NCBI GenBank assembly: GCA_019634795.1
Contig: JAHCAR010000007.1
Span: 62,001 to 126,000 of the forward strand
Origin: Dokdonella sp.
GTDB taxonomy: Bacteria; Pseudomonadota; Gammaproteobacteria; Xanthomonadales; Rhodanobacteraceae
Reading direction: 5' to 3'
DNA: 64,000 nucleotides
The notes beneath the pieces are model-generated. The model was given only the letters and a program-made list of their open reading frames with translations, made no database searches and was not told where the DNA came from. Shown here in pieces: positions 8,833-17,154 of this stretch (the stretch's first letter is position 1; each line of letters starts with the position of its first letter). The position numbers and the translations under genes are program-made.

Positions 8833-9126
8833 CTAGTCCGTCGGATCCTCGACTTCGAGGCCGATGGCCATGGCATGCGCGCAGACCTCGGCCACTTCGA
8901 GCGCGCGGCGGATAGCGGTTTCGTTGTCGGCCCGGACCAGGACCAGGTGACTGCCCGGTCCGATGTCATCGGGCAGGCCGGCCGAACTCGAATCGGGGTC
9001 ATCCATGTGCGGCATCAGGTCGGCAACCTCCTCGACCGAATCGATGCCTTCCAGCGCGGAAACCCGGTTGATCAGGGCGGCCGTGTCGTCAGCGCTCGCG
9101 GTCAATCGCATTCGCAGCCTGGCCAT
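8833..9126 (-). CDS. small hypothetical acidic protein
   Basis: 97-aa cytosolic protein that I do not recognise. It begins MARLRMRLTASADDTAALINRVSALEGIDSVEEVADLM and ends AMAIGLEVEDPTD. The alternation of hydrophobic strands and helices (RMRLTA - helix - SVEEV - SHLVLVRADNETAIRRALEVAEVCAHAMA) suggests a ferredoxin-like alpha/beta sandwich of the ACT or TRASH size. The ATG at 9126 has AGGAG 7 nt upstream. It is a monocistron between the histone-like gene (convergent) and the ubiquinone hydroxylase pair (same strand, 110 bp downstream). Confidence 0.7.
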   Translation of the reverse strand: MARLRMRLTASADDTAALINRVSALEGIDSVEEVADLMPHMDDPDSSSAGLPDDIGPGSHLVLVRADNETAIRRALEVAEVCAHAMAIGLEVEDPTD

Positions 9127-9236
9127 GGCGTTCTCCTGTTTGGACAGGCCACCAGTAGAACGCATGCCGGCGTAATCGCGGCGTAACAGGGGTCGGATGA
9201 GGTGGCCGGACGCAGCGACCATCGGCGCGCTGCCGG

Positions 9237-10436
9237 CTACAGGCGGCCCGCGGCGGCATCGCCGAGCAGATGCTTGAGCGGTCCCAGACGGTCGGCAAGC
9301 GACAGCGCGAGGCCGCGGACGGCGACGATCGGCATGGCCTCGGAGCCGAAGCTGCGCTCGATCAGGTCGAGGCCGCGTGCAGCCAGCGTGTTTTCGCTGC
9401 GTCTCTCGCGCTCGTAACGACGCAGCAGGTTGGCCGCACCGGGGTCGCCGCCACGTTGTTGCGCACGGGCGAGCAGCGCGGCCAGACAGCGCACATCACG
9501 CAATCCGAGGTTGAGGCCCTGCCCGGCCAGCGGATGCACCGCGTGCGCGGCATCGCCGAGAAGAGCGCAGCGACCGATCGCATGGCGTTCGGCCAGGCGC
9601 AACTTGAGCGGGAAGGCATACCGCGGCGTCGTCGAGGTGATCGCGCCGAGACGGAAATCGAAGGCACAGCCGAGTTCGGCAAGGAACGCCGATTCGTCGA
9701 GCGCAAGCATGCGGGCCGCATCCGCATCGGGTCGCGACCAGACGATCGAACAGCGACCGTCGACGAGCGGCAGGAAGGCCAGCGGGCCGCCGGGCTGGAA
9801 GCGCTGCCAGGCAGTGGCCTCGTGCGCGCGCTCGGTGCCGACATGGGCGACGATGGCGCGCTGGCCGTAGTCGCGATCGCGCGTGCCGATGCCGAGTTGC
9901 TGGCGTATCGGCGAGGCCGCACCATCGGCGGCAATGAGCAGCCGTGCGCGCAGCCGCGTGCCGTCGGCCAGCTCGACGGCGACGCCGTCGGCTTCGTTAT
10001 CGACGGCGACGACTTCGGCGGGGCACAGCAGACGCGCCGATCCTGCGCCCTCCGGAGGCGCATTCAATGCGCCCCAGAGCACGTGCTGCAACAGGCGGTT
10101 CTCGACGATCCAGCCGAGCGCGGCCTCGCCGCGATCCGCGGCATCGAAGCTGAGTTCCCCGGGCGCCAGCGCATCCCAGACCCGCATGCGTCGATAGGCG
10201 CTGGCGCGCGCGGCGAGAACAGCGCGCCAGACGCCGAGTTCGTCGAGCAGGGCGGCGGAATCCGGGGCCAGCGCAACCACGCGCGGATCGACTTCGTCAG
10301 CGGCGTGCCAGCGGGACGGCGGGCGCGATTCGACGAGGGCCACATCGAATCCGGCCCGGACCAGGGCCAGCGCCATCGCCGAGCCGGCCACGCCGGCGCC
10401 GACGACGACGATTTCGAGTTCGCCGCGACGGCTCAT
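9237..10436 (-). CDS. UbiH/UbiF/UbiI-family FAD-dependent ubiquinone biosynthesis hydroxylase
   Basis: 399-aa flavoprotein monooxygenase that would hydroxylate the ring of a ubiquinone precursor. Visible motifs: the FAD-binding GAGVAGSAMALAL (about residues 12-24), the DG motif region LLIAADGAASPIRQQLGI (about 165-185) and the GD motif GDAAHAVHPLAGQGLNLGLRDV (about 285-310). It starts with an ATG that overlaps the stop of ubiH by 4 nt (ATGA), so the two are translationally coupled. Family members differ in ring position (C1, C5, C6); the sequence alone does not let me choose between UbiI-like and UbiF-like, so no symbol is given. Confidence 0.85.
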   Translation of the reverse strand: MSRRGELEIVVVGAGVAGSAMALALVRAGFDVALVESRPPSRWHAADEVDPRVVALAPDSAALLDELGVWRAVLAARASAYRRMRVWDALAPGELSFDAADRGEAALGWIVENRLLQHVLWGALNAPPEGAGSARLLCPAEVVAVDNEADGVAVELADGTRLRARLLIAADGAASPIRQQLGIGTRDRDYGQRAIVAHVGTERAHEATAWQRFQPGGPLAFLPLVDGRCSIVWSRPDADAARMLALDESAFLAELGCAFDFRLGAITSTTPRYAFPLKLRLAERHAIGRCALLGDAAHAVHPLAGQGLNLGLRDVRCLAALLARAQQRGGDPGAANLLRRYERERRSENTLAARGLDLIERSFGSEAMPIVAVRGLALSLADRLGPLKHLLGDAAAGRL

Positions 10437-11647
10437 CGACTCAAGGCCAGCGCGGATACATCGCCGCGGAAACCCATGCCGCGCAGGGCCATGCGCCGCT
10501 TCAGCGGCGCCAGCCGGTCGAGTGCGACGAAGCCGAGCGAGCGCAGGGCCCGCAGCGGCAACAGATCATGTCCCATCAGGCGCACGAGATCGTCACTGAA
10601 GGCGGTGGTGGCCTCGCGGTCGGCCGCGCGCCGCGCGACGTGGGCCGCAAGCAGATCGGCACTGCCGGGATCGGTCCCCGCCTGCTCCGCCCCGACGAGC
10701 AATTCTGAAAGGGTCAGGGCATCACGCAGGCCGAGATTGAAACCCTGCGCGCCCAACGGGTGCACGGTCTGCGCGGCGTTGCCGACCAGCACGCAGCGCG
10801 GCGCGGTCAACGCATCGGCGAGCACGCGAGCCAGTGGATAGGGTTTGCGCCGGCCCGGACGGCTCAGGCGCCCGGCGCGATAGCCGAAGCGTTCGTGCAC
10901 CAGCGCGATGAACGCTGCGTCATCGAGATCGGCGACGCGTTCGGCATCGCCGGCGGGCACGCTGAGCACGAGACCGGCACGATGTTGCCCGAGTGGCAGC
11001 AGGGCGACCGGGCCGGAATCGGTGAAGCGCTCATAGGCCATGCCATCAAGGGTGCGATCGGTGGTGACGGTGGTGACGAAGGCGCACTGCGCATAGTCGG
11101 TGCGTCGCGTGCCGATGCCGAAATGCCGGCGCACGAAGGATTCGGTGCCGTCCGCGCCGACCAGCAGGCGCGTCGAAATGCGCCGCTCCTCATCGCCGGC
11201 GCGCATGGTGACCTCGACGGCGTCGGCACGCGATTCCAGCCCCATCACCTGGGCCGGCGCGATGCGCGTGAGAGCGCTGCATTCATCGAGCCGATGCAGT
11301 AGGGCATTGCCGAGTTCGCGCGCCGGCAGGACCGCGCCGAAGGCCGGCAGCCCGAGTTCGGCCGCATCGAGATGCACGGCGCCAAAGTCGCCACGCCGGC
11401 TGACATGGATACGCTTGATCGGCGACGCCTGATCGCCCGTGTGGGCCCACACGCCGAGCGCCTGCAGCGCATTGATGCTGGCCCGCGCGAGGGCGAGGTT
11501 GCGCTCGTCGTAGCTGGGCTGGTCGGCCACCCGCGGCATCGCTGCCTCGACCAGGGCGACGCGAAACCCGCAGCCATCCAGCGCAATGGCCAGGCTCGAT
11601 CCGACCAGGCCGCCGCCGACGATGACGATGTCGAATCTTTCGCTCAT
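10433..11647 (-). CDS. ubiH: 2-octaprenyl-6-methoxyphenol hydroxylase, UbiH
   Basis: 404-aa FAD-dependent aromatic hydroxylase of ubiquinone biosynthesis. Motifs: N-terminal dinucleotide fold DIVIVGGGLVGSSLAIAL, LLVGADGTESFVRRHFGI (DG motif) and VLVGNAAQTVHPLGAQGFNLGLRD, where the usual GDAAH is GNAAQ. That Asn/Gln form is common in genuine UbiH proteins, which supports the symbol over UbiI/UbiF. The ATG at 11647 begins MSERFD. First gene of a two-gene operon with the paralogue at 9237-10436; divergent from the phosphatase gene at 11922. Confidence 0.85.
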   Translation of the reverse strand: MSERFDIVIVGGGLVGSSLAIALDGCGFRVALVEAAMPRVADQPSYDERNLALARASINALQALGVWAHTGDQASPIKRIHVSRRGDFGAVHLDAAELGLPAFGAVLPARELGNALLHRLDECSALTRIAPAQVMGLESRADAVEVTMRAGDEERRISTRLLVGADGTESFVRRHFGIGTRRTDYAQCAFVTTVTTDRTLDGMAYERFTDSGPVALLPLGQHRAGLVLSVPAGDAERVADLDDAAFIALVHERFGYRAGRLSRPGRRKPYPLARVLADALTAPRCVLVGNAAQTVHPLGAQGFNLGLRDALTLSELLVGAEQAGTDPGSADLLAAHVARRAADREATTAFSDDLVRLMGHDLLPLRALRSLGFVALDRLAPLKRRMALRGMGFRGDVSALALSR

Positions 11648-11921
11648 GCGCCCATGATAAGGGCAAACATGATTGCGCAGCCCATGCAGCGCCATCGCGA
11701 AAGCCGCTACAGCGGCGCCCGGCATGCAGCGGATGCATCGAAATTCCGCCCGCCCGTTCCATGCAAGGCCGCCTCGCCCCACGCCGTCGAAGACTGTAGG
11801 CAGTGAACCGCGCGCGGCCCGGCGCTGCGGCCTGCGCTCGCGGATCCCGAGTGCCGGCTTCGGCCCACATGTTTCGCGCGGCGATGCTAGGCTGCACAGG
11901 CTGCCCAACCCGCACGTACGC

Positions 11922-12527
11922 ATGGATCTGATTCTCGTTCGCCATGGTCGCACCGACGCCGATCCGGGGCTTTGCCTCGGGCATGCCGACCTGCCGCTGT
12001 CCTCGCGCGGCTTCACCGATATCCAGCAGCTGGCCACGACCTGGAGCGGTACCGCGCCGCGCTTCCTGTTTTCCAGCGACCTGCGCCGGGCCCAGCAGTC
12101 GGCGCAGATATTCGCCTCGGCGTTCGCTATCGAACCGCTCGCCGACGCACGCCTGCGCGAGGCGGACTTCGGGCGCTGGAACGGGCGCCACTGGAACGAC
12201 ATCATCAAGGCCGACGGCGCCGACTATCGCCACTGGCTCGACAACTGGGTGATCCAGGAAGCACCGGACGGCGAGAGCTTCGCCGACGTCGTGCGTCGCA
12301 CCGGGGCCTGGCTGGCCGCCCTGATCGGCTCGACCGGCGCCGATGACTGCGTGCTCGCGATCGCCCATGCCGGTTCGATCCGCGCCCTGCTCTGCCACGC
12401 GCTCGGGCTGCCGCCCGATCGCGCCCTGGCGATCGGCATCGACGAGGCGCGCGCCTGCCGCCTGCGCTGTGCCAATCGCCAGTTCGAGGTGCGCTACATG
12501 AATGCGGCACGCTTCGAGGCCGAATAA
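11922..12527 (+). CDS. histidine phosphatase family protein, possibly alpha-ribazole phosphatase (CobC-like)
   Basis: 201-aa phosphoglycerate-mutase-fold phosphatase. The phosphohistidine motif LILVRHGRTDADPGLCLGHADLPLS opens the protein, SSDLRRAQQSAQIFA supplies the second Arg, LREADFGRWNG the acid, and AIAHAGSIRALLCHALG the second His. Early GLCLGHADLPLS resembles the G..QG..D.PL segment of CobC proteins. An adenosylcobalamin enzyme lies two genes downstream, so alpha-ribazole-5'-phosphatase in nucleotide-loop assembly is plausible, but other phosphatases share every motif. The ATG at 11922 is used. Confidence 0.75.
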   Translation: MDLILVRHGRTDADPGLCLGHADLPLSSRGFTDIQQLATTWSGTAPRFLFSSDLRRAQQSAQIFASAFAIEPLADARLREADFGRWNGRHWNDIIKADGADYRHWLDNWVIQEAPDGESFADVVRRTGAWLAALIGSTGADDCVLAIAHAGSIRALLCHALGLPPDRALAIGIDEARACRLRCANRQFEVRYMNAARFEAE

Positions 12528-12620
12528 GTCCATGCATCGGCGCCGCATGCGCCATCCGGGCGCGACCTGATCGAGGTTCCGGGCTAAGATAGTGGCTGCG
12601 TTCTCCCCGGAATTCGTGAC

Positions 12621-13214
12621 ATGACCCTGACCAAGCCGCAGCAAGCCGGCATCTTCATCGTCCTCGCCCTGGTGATGGCGGGCACGCGCATCAACCATTT
12701 CGGCGCCCTGCCCGATGCCAGCTGGGCGGTTTTCTTCGTCGCCGGTTTCTACCTGCGCGGATCGATGCGCTGGGCCTTTCCGCTGCTGATGGCGCTGGCC
12801 GTGCTGGTCGACTTCCTCGTCATCAACGGCCAGGGCCTCGATTTCTGGAGCCACTATTGCGTATCGGCCGCCTACTGGTTCCTGCTGCCGGCGTATGCGG
12901 CGATGTGGGCCGGCGGCGCCCTGCTGCGTGCCCGTTCACACGGCCCTGGCCTGCGCACGCTGGGCTGGCTCTGCGTCTGCCTGGTCGGCGCCGCCAGCCT
13001 GTGTTTCCTCGTCAGCAACGGCAGTTTCTACTGGCTCAGCGACAGCGTGGCTGCGCCGAGCGCAGCGGGCTGGCTGCAGAACCTGGCCGACTGGTACCTG
13101 CCCTACCTGCGCACGACCGCGGCCTATGTCGGCGCCGCCGCCGTGCTTCACGTGATCGCGCGCGCGCTGCACGTGCCCGCCGACGCGCCGCTCGCCCGCG
13201 GACAACGTGGGTAG
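12621..13214 (+). CDS. integral membrane protein of unknown function, possible S-component-like transporter
   Basis: 197-aa protein with five to six predicted transmembrane helices (QAGIFIVLALVMAGTRI, WAVFFVAGFYL, WAFPLLMALAVLVDFLVI, YWFLLPAYAAMWAGGALL, LGWLCVCLVGAASLCFLVS, and a C-terminal helix YVGAAAVLHVIARAL). The size, helix count and a conserved-looking NHFGALPDASWAVFF loop resemble ECF S-component-like or DUF6580-type proteins. It overlaps the adenosyltransferase gene by 8 nt, so a role in cobalamin or cobalamin-precursor uptake is a reasonable guess, not a demonstrated function. Confidence 0.7.
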   Translation: MTLTKPQQAGIFIVLALVMAGTRINHFGALPDASWAVFFVAGFYLRGSMRWAFPLLMALAVLVDFLVINGQGLDFWSHYCVSAAYWFLLPAYAAMWAGGALLRARSHGPGLRTLGWLCVCLVGAASLCFLVSNGSFYWLSDSVAAPSAAGWLQNLADWYLPYLRTTAAYVGAAAVLHVIARALHVPADAPLARGQRG

Positions 13215-13761
13215 CCGTCTCTCGAAAATCTACACGCGCACCGGCGACGATGGCAGTACCGGGCTCGGCGACGGTTCGCGCGTCAACAAGGATTCGGCGC
13301 GCGTCAACGCCTATGGCTGCGTCGACGAACTGAACAGCGCGATCGGCATCGTGCTCGCCTGCGAGGTCCCGGAAGCAGTCCGCGAAGTGCTGGTCCGCGT
13401 CCAGCACGAACTGTTCAATCTCGGCGGCGAGCTGTGCATCCCGGGTATGGGCCTGGTCGAGGAATCCGATATCGGCAACCTCGAGCAGGACCTCGACGGC
13501 TTCAACGAGGACCTTCCGGCGCTCAAGGATTTCATTCTGCCCGGCGGCGGCATGGCCGCTGCGCAATGCCACCTGGCCCGCACCATTGCGCGCCGCGCCG
13601 AGCGCGAGGTCGTTGCGCTGTCGCGCCTCGAAACGGTGCGTGGCGAGGCGATCCGCTATCTGAACCGGCTCTCGGACCTGCTCTTCGTAATCGCCCGCGT
13701 GCTCGCGCGCGCCTCGGCACACGGCGAAGTGCTCTGGCAACACGAGCGCGTCAAGCGCTAG
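13207..13761 (+). CDS. pduO: PduO-type cob(I)alamin adenosyltransferase
   Basis: 184-aa ATP:cob(I)alamin adenosyltransferase that forms adenosylcobalamin. The N-terminal ATP-binding signature KIYTRTGDDGSTGLGDGSRVNKD, the helix RVNAYGCVDELNSAIGIV, and the C-terminal active-site helix R.AER.VVALSR followed by NRLSDLLFVIARVLAR are all present, matching the trimeric PduO/MMAB family rather than BtuR/CobA. GTG start at 13207, overlapping the preceding membrane-protein gene by 8 nt, which indicates coupled translation. Confidence 0.9.
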   Translation: MGSRLSKIYTRTGDDGSTGLGDGSRVNKDSARVNAYGCVDELNSAIGIVLACEVPEAVREVLVRVQHELFNLGGELCIPGMGLVEESDIGNLEQDLDGFNEDLPALKDFILPGGGMAAAQCHLARTIARRAEREVVALSRLETVRGEAIRYLNRLSDLLFVIARVLARASAHGEVLWQHERVKR

Positions 13762-13771
13762 TGCAAGTCCG

Positions 13772-14698
13772 ATGAAGGTCGCTGTTTACACGCACGAGGC
13801 CTGCCTACGCCACGACACCGGTCCCGGCCATCCGGAATCGCAGTCGCGACTGCGCGCCGTGCTGCAGGCGCTCGAGGATCCGGCCTGCCCTGCCGTGCAG
13901 CGCATCGAGGCACCGCGCGCCAGCCACGAGCAGCTCCAGCGCGTGCACAGTGCCGCGCATGTCGCCCATGTCCTTTCCTCATCGCCGGGTGCCGGCCATG
14001 CCTACCTCGATGCCGATACGGTGGTCTGCCCGGATTCGGTCGAAGCGGCCCTGCGCGCGGCCGGTGCGGTCTGCGCCGCCGTCGACGCGGTCATGACGAC
14101 GTCCTCGCGGCGGGCCTTCTGCGCGGTCCGCCCGCCGGGCCACCACGCCACACGTGATTCCGCGATGGGTTTCTGCCTGTTCAACAGCGTCGCCGTCGGC
14201 GCGGCCCAGGCCCTCGCTGTGCACGGGCTGGAACGTGTGGCGATCGTCGATTTCGATGTCCACCACGGCAATGGCACGGCCGACATCTTCGCGGCCGACG
14301 CCCGCGTACTTTATGCGTCGAGCCACCAGTCGCCGCTGTACCCGGGCACCGGAGCCCGCGGCGAGCGGGGTGTCGGCAACCTGGTCAATACGCCGCTGCC
14401 GGCCGGCGCCGGATCGGCCGAGTTCCGCGAGGCCTTCGAAACCACACTGCTGCCCGCGCTCGACGCGTTCGCGCCGCAACTGGTCCTGGTTTCGGCCGGC
14501 TTCGATGCGCATCGGCTTGATCCATTGGCCAATCTGAGCCTCGACAGCGAGGACTACGCCTGGGTCACCGGCCTGCTCGGCGCGCTGGCCGCGCGGCATG
14601 CCTCGGGCCGGCTAGTTTCGAGCCTCGAGGGTGGCTACAGCCTCAATGCCCTGCGCGAATCGACGATCGCCCACCTGCGCGCGCTGGCGGCCGCATGA
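13772..14698 (+). CDS. histone deacetylase family protein
   Basis: 308-aa Zn-dependent deacetylase of the bacterial acetoin-utilisation/HDAC-like (class II) family; substrates may be acetylpolyamines or acetyl-lysine. Conserved elements: TGPGHPESQSRL near the N-terminus, RPPGHHA with the catalytic His pair, VAIVDFDVHHGNGTADIF with zinc ligands, SAGFDAHRLDPLANL with the third ligand Asp, and the C-terminal SLEGGYSLNAL. Starts 10 nt after the adenosyltransferase stop. Its stop overlaps a candidate ATG for lptD. Confidence 0.88.
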   Translation: MKVAVYTHEACLRHDTGPGHPESQSRLRAVLQALEDPACPAVQRIEAPRASHEQLQRVHSAAHVAHVLSSSPGAGHAYLDADTVVCPDSVEAALRAAGAVCAAVDAVMTTSSRRAFCAVRPPGHHATRDSAMGFCLFNSVAVGAAQALAVHGLERVAIVDFDVHHGNGTADIFAADARVLYASSHQSPLYPGTGARGERGVGNLVNTPLPAGAGSAEFREAFETTLLPALDAFAPQLVLVSAGFDAHRLDPLANLSLDSEDYAWVTGLLGALAARHASGRLVSSLEGGYSLNALRESTIAHLRALAAA

Positions 14699-17031
14699 AC
14701 CCCGTTGCGGGGTTTGCCGAGTCGACGGCGATTGGGCAAGCTAGCGTGTCCCTGCCCCTGGCGAATCCAACGACCGTGCTGCCCTTCCGCTCCCGTCTTC
14801 CCTGCCGCCGCGCCCTGGTGGCCGCCATCCTGCTCGGCTTTTCGCTATCGGCATGGGCCGACGCCGAGGCACCGGCCTGCCCGATCGGTACCCTGGTCTG
14901 CCCGAAGCCGGCCCAGGACTGGTCGCTGTGCCGCAAGAACGACCTGCTCGACTTCTACGTCGCCGACCTGCCGAAGGACGGCCAGCGCGAGCTCGCCGAC
15001 ACCGAAGTCAGGGGTCGCCAGAGCCGTTCCGCGGATGGCGAGAACTTCATCCTCGAGGGCGATGCGAGCATCCAGCAGCTCGACCAACTGATCCGCGCCG
15101 ACCGTTTCACCTATGCGCGCACCTCGACGCAATGGACCGCCGACGGCAACGTGCGCTACCAGGACCGCGACCTGCTGCTCTCGGCAAACGATGCGCATGG
15201 CAGCACGACCCCGAACCAGGCCACCCTCAACCAGGTCCGCTACCAGCTACTCTCCTCGCGCGGCAATGGCCGCGCCGGCGTCGCCGTGATGACCGACAAG
15301 GACCACGCACAGCTCACCGACACCTCGTTCACGACCTGTCCGCTCGATTCGCCCGGCTGGGAATTCCGCGCCGATGCGATCGAGCTCGACCAGGCCAATG
15401 GCGTCGGCCGCGCCCGCGACATGACCTTCCGCGTTGGCGACGTGCCGGTGTTCTGGGTGCCGTATGCGAGCTTCCCGCTCGATGACCGGCGCAAGTCCGG
15501 CTTCCTGTATCCCGAGATCGGCTACAGCAACGACCGCGGCTTCGAACTGGCCACGCCGTATTACCTCAATCTGGCGCCGAACTACGACGCCACCCTGACC
15601 CCGCGCCTGATGACCCAGCGCGGCCTCATGCTCGGCGGCCAGTTCCGCTACCTGACCGAAAGCAGTCGCGGCACGATCGAGGCCGAGTGGTTGCCGCACG
15701 ACCGCGACGCCGACCGCCGGCGCAGCCTGTTCCACTGGGACGACAGGACCCGCTTCAATGAGAACTGGGCCGCCTCGGTGCAGATCAATCATGTCTCCGA
15801 CGATCGCTACTTCGAGGATTTCGGACGCAGCCTGAACGTCGCCGCGACGACCCTTCTGCCGTCCAGCGCCTATCTGTTCGGCCAGGGCAATTGGTGGAAG
15901 GCGAGCTTCGGCGGCGATGAATACCAGATCACCGATCCGACCCTGCCGAACTCGGTCGAACCCTACCGGCGCCTGCCGCGCGCGACCTTCGACGCCGAAC
16001 ACGGTCTGGTCGGCGATCTCGACGCTGGCCTGCGCTCCGAATATGTGTCGTTTTCGAAGAACGATGCGGTCGATGGCCGACGCCTCGACCTGTACCCGTA
16101 TCTCGCCTATCCGCTCGAAGCCGCGGCCTGGTTCGTCCGCCCCGAAGTCGGCTTCCGGTATACGAGCTACCAGATCGATCGCGACAGCGACAAGTCTCCG
16201 CATCGTGGCGTGCCGATCGCCAGCCTCGACGCCGGCCTGCGCTTCGACCGCGAACTGTCGCTGGCCGGCAACGGCTACACGCAGACCCTCGAACCGCGCA
16301 TCTACTACCTGCGCGTGCCCTACCGCGACCAGGACAACCTGCCGGTCTTCGATACCCAGGAAGTGCCTTTCAGCTTCGGCCAGTTGTTCCGCAGCAACCG
16401 CTTCGTCGGCGCCGACCGCCAGATGGACGCGAACAACCTGACCGTGGCCCTGACCTCGCGCCTGATCGAGGACAGCAGCGGCAGCGAACGGGTTTCCGCA
16501 AGCATCGGCCAGATCCGCTATTTCGACGACCAGCGCGTGCAGCTGCCGGGCCGGCCGGTCACCGACTATTCGGGCTCGACCTATGTCGGCGAACTCGACC
16601 TGCGCCTCAACGAGCGCTGGCGCTTCACCGTGTCCAACCAGTGGAACCCGAATACCGACCGCACCGACCTGTCGGCCTTCGGTGTGCAGAACCGGTTCGG
16701 CCGGGACGGCGTGTTCAATCTGTCCTACCGGTTCCGACGCGACCTGCTCGAACAGGCCGATGCGTCGGTGCTGATCCCGCTGAACGAGGCCTGGCGCCTG
16801 GTCGGGCGCTGGAATTACTCGATGCGCGACCGCAAGACCCTGGAAGCCTTCGCCGGCATCGAGCACGACAGTTGCTGCGTGGCCTGGCGCGTGCTGGCCC
16901 GGCACTACGTGCACAATGTCGAGCGCGATACCACCGATGCGCTGTATTTCGAGGTCGAGTTCAAGGGCGTCGGCTCGATCGGCCAGAAGGCCGGCGATTT
17001 CCTGCGCCGTGCTATTCTGGGCTATCAATAG
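14695..17031 (+). CDS. lptD: LPS-assembly outer-membrane protein LptD
   Basis: LPS translocon beta-barrel (778 aa from this start). After a signal peptide (RALVAAILLGFSLSAWA) come the Cys-containing N-terminus (CPIGTLVCPKPAQDWSLC), an OstA/LptA-like domain (about 70-200, AHGSTTPNQATLNQVRYQ), and the LptD barrel with its lectin-like conserved segment VPVFWVPYASFPLDDRRKSGFLYPEIGYS. Near the C-terminus HDSCCVAWRV holds the adjacent Cys pair that forms the inter-domain disulfides. The start is uncertain: the ATG at 14695 overlaps the deacetylase stop and gives a long leader, whereas GTG codons at 14746 or 14776 give a more normal signal peptide (from 14776: about 29 residues). lptD-surA-pdxA order is as in E. 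coli. Confidence 0.93.
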   Translation: MNPVAGFAESTAIGQASVSLPLANPTTVLPFRSRLPCRRALVAAILLGFSLSAWADAEAPACPIGTLVCPKPAQDWSLCRKNDLLDFYVADLPKDGQRELADTEVRGRQSRSADGENFILEGDASIQQLDQLIRADRFTYARTSTQWTADGNVRYQDRDLLLSANDAHGSTTPNQATLNQVRYQLLSSRGNGRAGVAVMTDKDHAQLTDTSFTTCPLDSPGWEFRADAIELDQANGVGRARDMTFRVGDVPVFWVPYASFPLDDRRKSGFLYPEIGYSNDRGFELATPYYLNLAPNYDATLTPRLMTQRGLMLGGQFRYLTESSRGTIEAEWLPHDRDADRRRSLFHWDDRTRFNENWAASVQINHVSDDRYFEDFGRSLNVAATTLLPSSAYLFGQGNWWKASFGGDEYQITDPTLPNSVEPYRRLPRATFDAEHGLVGDLDAGLRSEYVSFSKNDAVDGRRLDLYPYLAYPLEAAAWFVRPEVGFRYTSYQIDRDSDKSPHRGVPIASLDAGLRFDRELSLAGNGYTQTLEPRIYYLRVPYRDQDNLPVFDTQEVPFSFGQLFRSNRFVGADRQMDANNLTVALTSRLIEDSSGSERVSASIGQIRYFDDQRVQLPGRPVTDYSGSTYVGELDLRLNERWRFTVSNQWNPNTDRTDLSAFGVQNRFGRDGVFNLSYRFRRDLLEQADASVLIPLNEAWRLVGRWNYSMRDRKTLEAFAGIEHDSCCVAWRVLARHYVHNVERDTTDALYFEVEFKGVGSIGQKAGDFLRRAILGYQ
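14698..14715 (+). terminator. short hairpin at the end of the deacetylase gene
   Basis: AACCCCG (14698-14704) / CGGGGTT (14708-14714) with a 3-nt loop, immediately at the deacetylase stop codon and followed by only a TTT. It could be a weak terminator or attenuator. If it is real, it argues that lptD starts downstream of it rather than at the ATG overlapping the deacetylase stop. Confidence 0.3.
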
Positions 17032-17042
17032 CGGCGCCTGCG

Positions 17043-17090
17043 GGCGCTGCCGCAAGGACCCGCAGCGCCAGCGCCAGAGGACTTTTTCTT
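17043..17090 (+). terminator. possible terminator between lptD and surA
   Basis: Inverted repeat GGCGCTGC (17043-17050) / GCAGCGCC (17062-17069) with an 11-nt loop, then a TTTTTCTT stretch at 17083-17090. The T-run is 13 nt beyond the stem, so it is imperfect; it may only attenuate read-through into surA. Confidence 0.35.
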
Positions 17091-17154
17091 AACGCTGGTG
17101 CGCGCACATCCCCCTACAATCCAGCCCGGTCAAACCGACACCCGCGGAATTCGC

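Noticed and set aside
12528-12620. Cobalamin riboswitch upstream of the membrane protein
   Set aside because: The gap is only 93 bp and lacks a B12-box-like sequence.
15247-17055. 602-codon open frame antisense to lptD
   Set aside because: The sense frame is unmistakably LptD with its CC pair; the antisense product is compositionally random.
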